From Lachnospiraceae bacterium (GTDB taxonomy: Bacteria; Bacillota; Clostridia; Lachnospirales; Lachnospiraceae): a stretch of DNA of 64,000 nt. Below the pieces are notes generated by a model. That model was given only the letters and a program-made list of their open reading frames with translations, was not told where the DNA came from and did no database searches. Below, in pieces: positions 17,568-26,509 of this stretch (within the stretch, counting starts at the first letter, position 1; every line of letters starts with the position of its first letter). A program made the position numbers and the translations under genes. The stretch is taken from positions 1 through 64,000 of the forward strand of contig JAFUQM010000079.1 of assembly GCA_017472325.1 (NCBI GenBank), given 5' to 3'.

Positions 17568-19190
17568 CTATTTTGTTAAATCTGTCTTTCTTATCTTATC
17601 GCGGACTGTAAATAGTGATGTTGGTGCCACCGACAGTTCATCCACTCCCATTCGTAAAAAAGTTTCTGTAAGTGCAGTATCTGACCCAAGTTCTCCGCAA
17701 ATACCTGCCCAAATACCTGCTGCATGCGCATTTTTTACAACCATCTCAATCATCTTAACCACAGCTGGATGATGTGTATTGTAAAAATCATCCAATTTTG
17801 CATTTTGCCTGTCAATAGCCAACGTATACTGTGTCAGATCATTCGTTCCAATACTAAAAAAATCCACTTTCTTTGCAAGTTCATCACTAATCATAACTGC
17901 TGCCGGTGTTTCAATCATAATGCCCTGCTCTACCTCACCATACGCAATATTTTCTTCCCGCAATTCTTTCTTTACTTCTTCTACAATTGCACGAATCTGC
18001 TCTACCTCTTCTACCGAAATAATCATAGGATACATAATCGCAATATTACCATATGCACTCGCACGATATATTGCACGCAACTGTGTCTTAAAGATGTCCT
18101 GCTGTGTCAGACAGATACGAATCGCACGATATCCAAGTGCCGGATTTTCTTCCTTCTCCAGCCCAAAATATCCTGCTTGTTTATCAGCACCGATATCCAG
18201 CGTGCGGATGATGACCTTTTTACCATTCATTGCTTCTGCCACCGTTTTATATGCTTCAAATTGTTCTTCTTCTGTTGGAAAATGGTCTGCTGCCAAATAT
18301 AAAAATTCACTCCGGAATAACCCAATACCCGCCGCATCATTGTCTAATACCTGGGATATATCTTCTACATTACCAATATTCGCATACAACTTCACTGGTG
18401 TACCATCCTTCGTCACATCGGCTTTTCCTTTCAGGTTCTGTAACACTGCCGCCCTTGCTATATCATCCTGCTGCTTTTCCTGCATCTCTTTTACATAGTC
18501 TTCTTCTGGTTCAATCGTAAGAATTCCATGATATCCATCTATCACAGCTAATTTTCCATTCCATTCTGCTTTGACATCAATACCAATCAATGCCGGAATT
18601 CCCATCGTTCTAGCAAGAATTGCCGTATGTGAATTAGTTGATCCATACTTTGTCACAAACGCAAGTAGTTTATCTTTCTCCATCTGAACAGTCTGACTTG
18701 GTGCAAGATCACTTGCTGCAACAATTGCTGGCTGTTGTATCGCTTTCCCAGCATTGGTATTGTCAGATAAAACAGTCACAAGTCTATGCGAAACATCTAA
18801 AAAGTCCGATGCCCTGCCTCGCATATATTCATCCTCCATCATAGAAAACATCTGCGCAAACATTTCTCCTACCATCTCTACCGCATACTCTGCATTTACA
18901 TTATTATGATGAATTCTTTCATATACTGCCTCCAGATAATCGTCATCCTCTAACATCATGGCATGTACTTCAAATATCATTGCTGCCTCTTCGCCAACTT
19001 CTGCCAATGCCTTTTTCTGTAAGTCACAAAGCTGTTTCATTGCTGTTTCTCTTGCTCGCTCAAAACGTTCTATTTCCTGCTTTGCATCCTGGATTTCATA
19101 TCTGACAGCTTTCCTTTTCACATCTTCAAAATAAGAAATTGTGCCAATTGCGATCCCGCCATATATAGATTTCCCACAATACTGTTCCAA
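17568..19190 (-). CDS. ptsI: PTS enzyme I (phosphoenolpyruvate-protein phosphotransferase)
   Basis: A 540-residue EI that takes phosphate from PEP and hands it to HPr. The HPr-binding helical part is followed by the phospho-histidine domain with GSTNSHTAILARTMGIPA (His188), then the PEP-utilising barrel with GIGLFRSEFLYL, TLDIGADKQ, GTNDLTQYTLAIDR and GICGELGSD (active-site Cys). The length is slightly below the usual 570, but no motif is missing. It follows ptsH by 27 bases and belongs to the crr-nagE-ptsH-ptsI operon. Confidence 0.97.
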   Translation of the reverse strand: MEQYCGKSIYGGIAIGTISYFEDVKRKAVRYEIQDAKQEIERFERARETAMKQLCDLQKKALAEVGEEAAMIFEVHAMMLEDDDYLEAVYERIHHNNVNAEYAVEMVGEMFAQMFSMMEDEYMRGRASDFLDVSHRLVTVLSDNTNAGKAIQQPAIVAASDLAPSQTVQMEKDKLLAFVTKYGSTNSHTAILARTMGIPALIGIDVKAEWNGKLAVIDGYHGILTIEPEEDYVKEMQEKQQDDIARAAVLQNLKGKADVTKDGTPVKLYANIGNVEDISQVLDNDAAGIGLFRSEFLYLAADHFPTEEEQFEAYKTVAEAMNGKKVIIRTLDIGADKQAGYFGLEKEENPALGYRAIRICLTQQDIFKTQLRAIYRASAYGNIAIMYPMIISVEEVEQIRAIVEEVKKELREENIAYGEVEQGIMIETPAAVMISDELAKKVDFFSIGTNDLTQYTLAIDRQNAKLDDFYNTHHPAVVKMIEMVVKNAHAAGIWAGICGELGSDTALTETFLRMGVDELSVAPTSLFTVRDKIRKTDLTK

Positions 19191-19217
19191 CTAATATTCC
19201 TCCTGCATTATTTCAAA

Positions 19218-19475
19218 TTACAGATATGTTACGAAAAAGTCTTGTAAAGCTGTGATTGTCTGCGCTTCATCTTCTCCTTCTGCACTGACTGTAATCTTAT
19301 CATTCATTTTGATTCCCAGTCCCATTAAAGCAATTAGCTTTGTTACATCTGCTAACTGGTCCCCTTTGGAAATGGTTATCTTACTCGTGTATCCCTTTGC
19401 CAGCTTCACAAGTAAGCCTGCCGGTCTTGCATGAATTCCCAGCTTATCTTGAATTATATATTGAAATTCCTTCAT
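19218..19475 (-). CDS. ptsH: HPr phosphocarrier protein without Ser46
   Basis: An 85-residue HPr. The catalytic histidine is His15 in GIHARPAG, so phosphate relay from EI to EIIA should work. In Bacillus-type HPr the helix after strand C reads NLKSIMGVMSLG with Ser46 as target of HPr kinase. Here it reads ADVTKLIALMGLG with Lys at position 46, so the carbon-catabolite control site is absent. Thr45 is the nearest hydroxyl. Either the protein escapes HPr kinase or control runs through another HPr elsewhere in the genome. The operon context (nagE upstream, ptsI downstream) fits a sugar-uptake HPr. Confidence 0.93.
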   Translation of the reverse strand: MKEFQYIIQDKLGIHARPAGLLVKLAKGYTSKITISKGDQLADVTKLIALMGLGIKMNDKITVSAEGEDEAQTITALQDFFVTYL

Positions 19476-19561
19476 GTTATGCCCTCTTATTACATTTATT
19501 ATAATGCTTTGCTGCTGTTTCTACAAGCACACAACCACTTGCATCTTGCTGCTTGTACACG

Positions 19562-21028
19562 CTATTTACACAGTTTATTTAGTTCATCTGCCACAAATTG
19601 TACTTTTGTACCAACGACTACCTGCACAGCCGTTTTTCCCGGTCTCATAATCCCAGCAACGCCGGCAGATTTTATTTTTTTCTCATCGATTTTTTCTGGG
19701 TCCTTGATTTCAAGACGCAGACGTGTAATACAGTTGTCCAAAGATACAATATTATCTTTTCCACCAAGTCCTTCCAAAATCAGTGCTGCTGTTTCCGAAA
19801 AATTTCCTCTCGTTTCTACTTCCGATATTTCCGTTTCATCCGCTTCCCTGCCTGGTGTCTTTAAATCAAATTTTACAATAGCAAAACGGAACACAACATA
19901 AAATACCACAAATGCAGCAACACCAAGAGGCAATATCATCCATGTATTTTGCGCCGCTGGTAAAGATGCTGAAAAAAGAAGGTCTGTTGCACCCGCAGAA
20001 AAGCTAAACCCTGCCCGAAAACCGACCAAAGTCGTAATCACGGTAAAAATGCCATATAAAAGTGCATATATCACATAAAGCGCTGGCGCTAAAAACATAA
20101 ATCCAAATTCAAACGGTTCGGTAACCCCACAAACAAAGGAACACAGTGCTGCAGATGCCACGAGACCAATTGCTACCTTTTTCTTTCCCTCTTTTGCGGT
20201 CTGAATCATGGCAAGTGCTGCCCCTGGAACCCCAAACATCATACATGGGAAAAATCCAGACATATACATACCGAGACTCCATGCAACATCATTGCTTGTT
20301 TCTCCTGCCCAAAAATGCGACAAATCACCAAGCCCGATGGTATCAAACCAAAAAACATTGTTTAACGCATGATGTAAACCAGTTGGAATCAGCAAACGAT
20401 TCAGAAAAACATAAATTCCAGCACCAATTGCGCCCATTCCTGCAATCCCATTACCAAGCGAAATCAGGCCTCTAAAAACAATCGGCCATACAAATAGTAA
20501 AATTACAGAGACCAGAATGGAAATAACACCAGCAACAATTGCCACGCATCTTTTTCCACTAAAAAAAGAAAGCCAATCCGGTAACGTAGCATTTCTAAAC
20601 CTATTGTAGCAATTCCCCCCAATGATACCTGAAAGAATGCCAATAAATGGATTTGCAATTTTATCAAACGCAAGCAAATTGGCTGCATCCTCTCCAATTG
20701 CAGGCATCAGGGTCGTCACAGTACTTGTTGCAAGCAGATTCGTTATCATTAACCAAGAGGCAAATGCCGCAAGTCCTGCTGTCCCGTCGTGGTCATTTGC
20801 CATACCAACCCCAACACCAATCACAAACAAAAGTGCCATATTGTCGATTAAAGCACCACCTGCTTTTACCAAAAAGAATCCTATCATATTAGTAATTCCT
20901 GTAATGTTACCTCCTTGCATTGTTGCTGGGCAAAGGGCATACCCAATCCCCATAAGAATGCCGCAAATAGGCAATACTGCCACTGGAAGCATCAATGATT
21001 TTCCGAGTTTCTGAAGATATTTCATCAT
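19562..21028 (-). CDS. nagE: PTS EIIBC component, N-acetylglucosamine/glucose family
   Basis: A 488-residue permease. The IIC domain (residues 1-380, about ten membrane spans) has RLLIPTGLHHALN, GMYMSGFFPCMMFG, GVTEPFEF (the sugar-binding GITE-like motif) and AGFSFSAG. The IIB domain has the phospho-cysteine at about residue 433 in DNCITRLRL. It imports and phosphorylates the sugar. The sequence matches NagE (GlcNAc) better than PtsG, for example in LLIPTGLH and TPGRE after the last span, but glucose cannot be excluded. EIIA is a separate gene just upstream. Confidence 0.9.
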   Translation of the reverse strand: MMKYLQKLGKSLMLPVAVLPICGILMGIGYALCPATMQGGNITGITNMIGFFLVKAGGALIDNMALLFVIGVGVGMANDHDGTAGLAAFASWLMITNLLATSTVTTLMPAIGEDAANLLAFDKIANPFIGILSGIIGGNCYNRFRNATLPDWLSFFSGKRCVAIVAGVISILVSVILLFVWPIVFRGLISLGNGIAGMGAIGAGIYVFLNRLLIPTGLHHALNNVFWFDTIGLGDLSHFWAGETSNDVAWSLGMYMSGFFPCMMFGVPGAALAMIQTAKEGKKKVAIGLVASAALCSFVCGVTEPFEFGFMFLAPALYVIYALLYGIFTVITTLVGFRAGFSFSAGATDLLFSASLPAAQNTWMILPLGVAAFVVFYVVFRFAIVKFDLKTPGREADETEISEVETRGNFSETAALILEGLGGKDNIVSLDNCITRLRLEIKDPEKIDEKKIKSAGVAGIMRPGKTAVQVVVGTKVQFVADELNKLCK

Positions 21029-21065
21029 AACCGTTTTCCTCTATCTTTCTATTCCATACTGCATT

Positions 21066-21557
21066 TTATTTGCTTATTTTCATAACCTCATTCAATTCTT
21101 TTACATAACCCATACCTATCTGCGCAATCTCTGTATATGCTTCGGAATTCGTTATGACAATCGGTGTAATGAGTTCGCAGCCAGCCTCTTTGATTACGTT
21201 CATATCAAATTCCAATAGCTTTGTACCTACCCTTACCTTATCGCCTGTACTCACAAACGCCTGGAATGGACTCCCCTGCAATCCTACCGTCTCTAATCCA
21301 ACATGAATTAAGAGTTCTACTCCATCCGTTGATGTCATCGTAAGTGCATGTGCTGTTTCAAATAAAAGTGTTATCTCGCCATCAAATGGAGCAACCACTC
21401 TTCCGACTACCGGGTGGATAGCAAATCCTTTTCCCAGAATTTCCTCTCCAAATGTTGGGTCGGATACTTCTGATATTTGCACTGCCTCTCCCTCAATTGG
21501 AGACATTAATATCACCGCTTTGCTTTCTTTGCATCTATTTTTTAGCTTCCGGAACAT
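21066..21557 (-). CDS. crr: PTS EIIA component, glucose family
   Basis: A 163-residue single-domain EIIA-Glc/Crr-like protein. It contains SPIEGEAVQISEVSDPTF, GKGFAIHPVVGRVVAPFDG, the helper histidine in FETAHALTM and the phosphorylated histidine in ELLIHVGLETVGL (His85), followed by FDMNVIKEAG. It passes phosphate from HPr to the NagE IIB domain. A TTG start at 21581 is in frame, but AGGAGG lies five bases before the ATG at 21557. The gene is first in the PTS operon. Confidence 0.94.
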   Translation of the reverse strand: MFRKLKNRCKESKAVILMSPIEGEAVQISEVSDPTFGEEILGKGFAIHPVVGRVVAPFDGEITLLFETAHALTMTSTDGVELLIHVGLETVGLQGSPFQAFVSTGDKVRVGTKLLEFDMNVIKEAGCELITPIVITNSEAYTEIAQIGMGYVKELNEVMKISK

Positions 21558-21593
21558 ACTTTCCTCCTTATAAACAAGCAAACTGTTTTATTC

Positions 21594-21637
21594 AACCAAA
21601 CGCCGGCACGTTTCACGAGCCGTCTGATTGAACCAAA
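21594..21637. repeat. 44-base dispersed repeat in the crr leader
   Basis: Matches 35485-35528 at 42 of 44 positions. On the minus strand the ends can pair over 12 bases (TTCAATCAGACG with CGTTTGGTTGAA, two G-T pairs). Both copies lie in the 5' leader of a gene, here about 40 bases upstream of the crr start. Confidence 0.75.
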
Positions 21638-21680
21638 AAAAGGATTTCATAAAGCGATTCACTTTATGAAATCCTTTTTT
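21635..21680 (-). terminator. Strong terminator between htpG and crr
   Basis: A near-perfect 19-bp stem (arms 21635-21654 and 21662-21680) flanked by A and T runs on both strands. It most simply ends htpG. If a crr promoter lies upstream of it, it would be a leader terminator, as in GlcT/LicT-type antitermination, but no RAT motif was recognised. Confidence 0.8.
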
Positions 21681-21776
21681 CATTTGTCTTTATCATACTT
21701 TATCCGTTTATTCTACATAAAGTATATACGTTTTTATTGCATTTTATAAGATTTGTATTTGCTTTTCCAAAATTTT

Positions 21777-23837
21777 CTATTTTGCCAACATTAACATAAT
21801 CTCATTGCTTCTTGCAACAAACTTTGTCATAGCTTCTGGGGCAAGTGGAGCATGCTGTAAAAGTGCAAGATCATATAACTGCTCACACATAATTTTAACA
21901 TTGTCATCTTCTCCATGCTCTAATACATACTGTACAAGTGGATGATTTGCATTTAATACAAGTGTTTCTCCTTCCATGCCACCAAACATATTAGCATCCA
22001 TACCGCCCATGCCATACATTTTCATCATATCCTGCATACGTCTGCTTTCTTCAGACAATGTAATCATAGATGAAATCTTTTTATTTTTAAGTTTTTCGAC
22101 AGCAACCTTTAATTCTTTTTTCTTTAAAACCTTCTGGAATACTTTTGCGATTTCTTCGCCTTTCTTCTCTAATTCTTCTGCTGCTTTCTTAGAAGTTTTC
22201 GCCTTGAAGGTATCTGTCAAGTCAGCATCAATTCTCTGGAATTTAATGCCTTCATTTTTGGCTTCTAACTGAGATACGAATGGCTGGTCAATGTTATGTG
22301 TCAAAACAACTGCATCCATTTTGGCTGCTTTGAACATATTGATATACTGGCTCTGCTGTTGCTCATCCGTTACGTAATAAATTACTTTTTCTTTCTTTTC
22401 TTCTTCTGCATCCATTGCATCATCTTGCTCATCCACAACTTCTGCTTCTACCTTATTGCCGTTTTCATCTACTGCTTCGCCATTTTCTGCTGCCTCTTCT
22501 TCCTCTGTGTCAATTTTATTCACTTCAAGGCATTCTGGCAGTGTTAAATATTCGCCGTCTAAGTTCTTAAACAGAATATAATCTGTCATCTTTTCACAGA
22601 ACTTATCATCTTTTAAGCATCCGAATTTAATAAATGGACTAATATCATCCCAGTATTTTTCATATTCTTCTTTTTCTGTTTTGCACATGCCAGATAATTT
22701 ATCTGCTACTTTTTTAGAAATATAGTCTGAGATTTTCTTTACAAAACCATCATTCTGCAATGCACTTCTAGATACATTCAGCGGAAGGTCTGGACAGTCA
22801 ATCACACCTTTTAATAACATTAAGAATTCTGGAATTACTTCTTTGATATTGTCTGCAATAAATACCTGGTTATTATATAACTTGATGGTCCCTTCGATAG
22901 AATCATATTCTGTATTAATCTTAGGGAAATATAAGATACCTTTTAAATTAAATGGATAATCCATATTCAAATGAATCCAGAACAATGGCTCCTTGTAATC
23001 CATAAATACTTTACGATAAAAATCCAAATAATCTTCTTTGCTACATTCATTTGGATGCTTTGTCCAAAGTGGCTGTGTCTCATTCAATGCCACTGGTCTT
23101 TTTACAATTTTTAATTTTTCTTTCTCATCTTCTTTGATGGTCTCTACAACGATATCTGTATCTAACTTATCTTCAGCTGCAATTGTCTCATATTCTGGCT
23201 CTGCATTTTCTTTGGACAAATAGATGCTGGTTGGCATAAAGGAACAGTATTTTTTTATCACTTCTCTCGCTTTATATTCATTACAGAATTCAAGACATTC
23301 TTCATTTAAGAATAAGGTAATCTCTGTACCTACTTCAGTTCGGCTTCCTTCTTCCATGTCAAATTCTGTACCACCATCACATTCCCAATGTACAGGCACT
23401 GCATTTTCTTTATAAGAGAGTGTATCAATGTGTACCTCATCAGCCACCATAAAGGCAGAATAAAAACCAAGTCCAAAATGTCCAATAATCTGGTCATCAC
23501 TTGTTTTATCTTTATATTTTTCAATAAAATCTGTTGCACCAGAAAAAGCAATCTGATTAATATACTCTTCTACTTCTTCCGCTGTCATACCTATACCATT
23601 ATCAATAAACTTTAATGTTTTATTTTCTGGGCTTACGATAACTTGGATTTTATGTTCACGTCCATCTTCAAAGGTATACTCACCCATCATTTCCAATTTT
23701 TTTAATTTGGTAATTGCATCACATCCATTAGAGATTAATTCTCTAAAGAAAATATCATGGTCAGAATATAACCATTTCTTTATAATAGGAAAAATATTTT
23801 CACTGTTAATTGATAAGCTGCCATGCTTTGTTGCCAT
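21777..23837 (-). CDS. htpG: Hsp90-family chaperone HtpG
   Basis: A 686-residue bacterial Hsp90. The GHKL ATPase domain shows ELISNGCDAITKLK (the N box), IDNGIGMTAEEV, IGHFGLGFYSAFMV and GTEITLFL. The middle domain has NVSRSALQND, and the C-terminal dimerisation domain is normal except for an acidic insert (EEEEAAENGEAVDENG) near residue 475. A chaperone role in the cytoplasm is expected. The open frame extends 32 codons further, but the ATG at 23837 has AAAGGA upstream and starts at the family's usual position. Upstream lie a sigma-A promoter and a perfect CIRCE operator. Confidence 0.96.
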   Translation of the reverse strand: MATKHGSLSINSENIFPIIKKWLYSDHDIFFRELISNGCDAITKLKKLEMMGEYTFEDGREHKIQVIVSPENKTLKFIDNGIGMTAEEVEEYINQIAFSGATDFIEKYKDKTSDDQIIGHFGLGFYSAFMVADEVHIDTLSYKENAVPVHWECDGGTEFDMEEGSRTEVGTEITLFLNEECLEFCNEYKAREVIKKYCSFMPTSIYLSKENAEPEYETIAAEDKLDTDIVVETIKEDEKEKLKIVKRPVALNETQPLWTKHPNECSKEDYLDFYRKVFMDYKEPLFWIHLNMDYPFNLKGILYFPKINTEYDSIEGTIKLYNNQVFIADNIKEVIPEFLMLLKGVIDCPDLPLNVSRSALQNDGFVKKISDYISKKVADKLSGMCKTEKEEYEKYWDDISPFIKFGCLKDDKFCEKMTDYILFKNLDGEYLTLPECLEVNKIDTEEEEAAENGEAVDENGNKVEAEVVDEQDDAMDAEEEKKEKVIYYVTDEQQQSQYINMFKAAKMDAVVLTHNIDQPFVSQLEAKNEGIKFQRIDADLTDTFKAKTSKKAAEELEKKGEEIAKVFQKVLKKKELKVAVEKLKNKKISSMITLSEESRRMQDMMKMYGMGGMDANMFGGMEGETLVLNANHPLVQYVLEHGEDDNVKIMCEQLYDLALLQHAPLAPEAMTKFVARSNEIMLMLAK

Positions 23838-23880
23838 AACACTCATTCCTTTCTGTTTATTACAATCATTTCTAAAAACA

Positions 23881-23909
23881 AGTTTAGTACGACCAATTTC
23901 AAAAGTCAA
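23881..23909 (-). promoter_or_regulatory. Sigma-A promoter of htpG
   Basis: On the minus strand TTGACT (23909-23904), 17 bases, TAAACT (23886-23881). It lies between the CIRCE element and the gene. Confidence 0.7.
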
Positions 23910-23916
23910 CAAAAAA

Positions 23917-23943
23917 TTAGCACTCTTCTCCAAAGAGTGCTAA
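23917..23943. promoter_or_regulatory. CIRCE element (HrcA operator)
   Basis: TTAGCACTC, nine bases, GAGTGCTAA is an exact match to the CIRCE consensus bound by HrcA. It lies immediately upstream of the htpG -35 box (seven bases away) and is also transcribed away from prsA, so htpG is its obvious target. hrcA itself is not in the window. Confidence 0.95.
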
Positions 23944-24007
23944 CATTCCGTCGCAAACGCCCATTTTTACAGCATTTTCCAAATTCTAAAATTTTTGTTA
24001 ACTCTGT

Positions 24008-25066
24008 TTATTCAAAGTAATAATTGTATATATCCATAAAATTGGCTGTATCTACTTCTTCATCTCCTAGAAAAGAAATCTCTTCCCACATATCTTCATT
24101 TAAATTCTTAATCAGAGAATCTACAAACGTATTATATTCTTCTTCAAAAACCTCTTTTTTTCTCTGGCTGACAATTTTTACTTTGTTGGCATCTGTTTCC
24201 TCTCTATTAAAAGTATTCATACACTGTATAATATGATAACCATATTCTGTTTCTACAATGTCACTGATTTCGCCGGTTCCTAGGTTAAATGCTGCTGTCT
24301 CATAAGAACTTGGCATCTCTCCCTTTCCAAAGGAATAAATACTCTTATTATCTTCATTGTAAGCTGAAATCAGTGCATCAAAGTTATCACCTGCTTTCGC
24401 TTTCGCAAGTACTTCCTTCGCTTTGGCGTATGCCTCTTCCTTTGCCTTTACTGTATAAGGCACTCTTTGACCTGCACCATCTAACGTATAAGTCTTAATC
24501 AAAATATGCTGCACAGTAATTGTTCTCGCTTCGTCGTCACTAATTTCAGGATTAATATCCTTGATAATGTTATCATATACCTTTTCTGCCAGTGCGTATT
24601 CTTCATATAATGCAATTACAATTTCTTCTGTCACGCACATGCCTTCTATTTTTGTTGGACTCAACGTTGCAAAATAGTCTTTTCCCGCCTGCATTGCCAA
24701 ATCCTGTTCTTCATCAGAAAGTGTAATATCTCTTTGCTGTGCAAGAAGCTTCATTGTCTTAATCTGTGCCACTTTAGCAAGCACAGTTTCTTTCACATTT
24801 TCTTCTAAGGTTACACCGTTTAACTGCGTTTCCCAGATTCTTGAACCATATACCTGCTCATACTGATTCTGTGTATTGGTCAAATATACCATAATCTCCG
24901 GCTTATAACAGGAAACATCATCAATTCGAAACACTTCATCTTTTTCAAATCCTGTCGTTAATACTACTTTCGTCTTTTCTTCCTGCCCACAACCATTCAT
25001 CAGCAAGGCTGCCATACAGAATACTGCGGCAGCCATAGCACATTTACTTTTTTTCTTTTTCATCAT
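24008..25066 (-). CDS. PrsA-like peptidyl-prolyl isomerase lipoprotein
   Basis: A 352-residue secreted foldase. A basic N-terminus (MMKKKKSK) and hydrophobic stretch end in the lipobox LMNGC (Cys26), so it is lipid-anchored outside the membrane. A SurA/PrsA-type helical domain precedes a parvulin PPIase domain at about residues 185-285 (TVQHILIKT, AKAGDNFDALISAYNEDN, GEMPSSYETAAFNLGTGEISDIVETEYGYHII). It helps fold exported proteins. It is the last gene after the MacB-like permease (20 bases), suggesting it serves cargo or parts of that ABC system. Confidence 0.88.
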   Translation of the reverse strand: MMKKKKSKCAMAAAVFCMAALLMNGCGQEEKTKVVLTTGFEKDEVFRIDDVSCYKPEIMVYLTNTQNQYEQVYGSRIWETQLNGVTLEENVKETVLAKVAQIKTMKLLAQQRDITLSDEEQDLAMQAGKDYFATLSPTKIEGMCVTEEIVIALYEEYALAEKVYDNIIKDINPEISDDEARTITVQHILIKTYTLDGAGQRVPYTVKAKEEAYAKAKEVLAKAKAGDNFDALISAYNEDNKSIYSFGKGEMPSSYETAAFNLGTGEISDIVETEYGYHIIQCMNTFNREETDANKVKIVSQRKKEVFEEEYNTFVDSLIKNLNEDMWEEISFLGDEEVDTANFMDIYNYYFE

Positions 25067-25086
25067 GAATCTATTACTCTCTATCT

Positions 25087-26466
25087 TTATTCGTTTCTAA
25101 TTGCTGCTAACGGACTTAATTTCATTGCACGAAGTGCTGGGAAAAATCCTGCCAGCATGCCAATCATTACAGCAAATACAACTGACAAAATCGCCAACCA
25201 AGCTGGAATATACGACAATGTACTCATACCTAGTCCAGCAGATGCCACTATTTTATTAATAATAAAGGATAGTATCAGACTTAAAATTAGTCCAATCACA
25301 CCCCCGATAAAGCCAATATATCCGGCTTCCAGTAAAAACATCCCTTGAATATTGCGCATATCACATCCAAGTACTTTCATAATACCAATTTCCTTGGTTC
25401 TCTCATAAATAGACATCATCATTGTATTGGTAATCCCAATGGCAGCGACAAATAATGACACTGCACCAATACCACCAAGTACCGCTTGTATATAACCCAT
25501 TTGCTCCTGCTCAGATTCAATCCATTCTGCATTACTGGATGCCTGATATCCCAACATCGAGATGGCTTCCTGTACCTCCTGTACATAATCCATATCATCT
25601 ACACTAACATATATACTATTATAATACAATTCTTTATATGGCTTTCCAGAAGCGGTTGTCGGCTGTCCTGGAATTGCTTTTCCCTTAAAGGCACGCTGCA
25701 AATGTGTCTTTAAGGCTTCTACATCACAATAAGTATTCCAGCTATGCTGATTATACTCATCTATTCCACCGGCAACAACACCGGTTGCTTCTATGATATA
25801 TTTTTTAGGCGGTTTCACAGGCATATCACTATCATTCCATTGTGATTGATAATAAGCATCTGTATCAAATATGAGAAACATCGAATCATTCATTAAGTCA
25901 ATATCAGGAAGTTCGCCGGTACTCCAATACCCTTCTCCTGTTTTACTGTTACTAAAATCCTGAATTATCATATTACCATATAGCAGTTTTAAGGCATCGC
26001 CTTTCTGTGGCAGAGTTCCTTCTGCTAAATCAATATTCATCTTTTCCAAGGCTTCTATCGACATACCTTGTAAATACAAATAAGATTGATAACCACCATG
26101 CTGTGCAATCACACTAACATTTAGTACTGGCGAAACAATTTCCACATGCGGCATTGCCTTGATTGTCTCTACAAGTTCATCATCCAGACGTTTTGGCTCG
26201 TCACTTCCGCCATCCGATGATGTTGCTACCGCCACACCACCACCGTAATACACGGATTCCCCATAAGATTCATATACATTAATCGTTGTTAGTCCACCAT
26301 ATTCTTCAATCTGGTCCATTGTAGATTTGCTCAGTCCCAAGCCAAGCGACACCATAACAACAATCGACGCAGTTCCGATCACAACACCAAGCACTGTCAG
26401 AATGGTACGAACTTTTCTCTTCCACAGACTGCTACTGCTCATGCGTAATAAATCCAGAAACTTCAT
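25087..26466 (-). CDS. MacB/FtsX-family ABC transporter permease
   Basis: A 459-residue permease with the MacB layout. One membrane helix near the N-terminus (TILTVLGVVIGTASIVVMVSLG) is followed by a large extracytoplasmic domain of about 280 residues with a Gly/Ser-rich segment, then three C-terminal helices. ERTKEIGIMKVLGCDMRNI is the conserved FtsX loop. Such proteins use cytoplasmic ATP hydrolysis for mechanical work at the outer face, exporting peptides or lipoproteins or activating other proteins. The ATPase gene is 1.7 kb upstream, with a CARDB-like protein gene in between. Confidence 0.9.
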   Translation of the reverse strand: MKFLDLLRMSSSSLWKRKVRTILTVLGVVIGTASIVVMVSLGLGLSKSTMDQIEEYGGLTTINVYESYGESVYYGGGVAVATSSDGGSDEPKRLDDELVETIKAMPHVEIVSPVLNVSVIAQHGGYQSYLYLQGMSIEALEKMNIDLAEGTLPQKGDALKLLYGNMIIQDFSNSKTGEGYWSTGELPDIDLMNDSMFLIFDTDAYYQSQWNDSDMPVKPPKKYIIEATGVVAGGIDEYNQHSWNTYCDVEALKTHLQRAFKGKAIPGQPTTASGKPYKELYYNSIYVSVDDMDYVQEVQEAISMLGYQASSNAEWIESEQEQMGYIQAVLGGIGAVSLFVAAIGITNTMMMSIYERTKEIGIMKVLGCDMRNIQGMFLLEAGYIGFIGGVIGLILSLILSFIINKIVASAGLGMSTLSYIPAWLAILSVVFAVMIGMLAGFFPALRAMKLSPLAAIRNE

Positions 26467-26509
26467 ACGCTATTCTCCTTTATCTGCTTTCCTCTGTACA
26501 CGAAGCAAT

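Noticed and set aside
21594-21680. GlcT/LicT-type antiterminator (RAT) in the crr leader
   Set aside because: A strong terminator is there, but the RAT consensus was not found and no BglG-family gene is in the window; it is more simply the htpG terminator.
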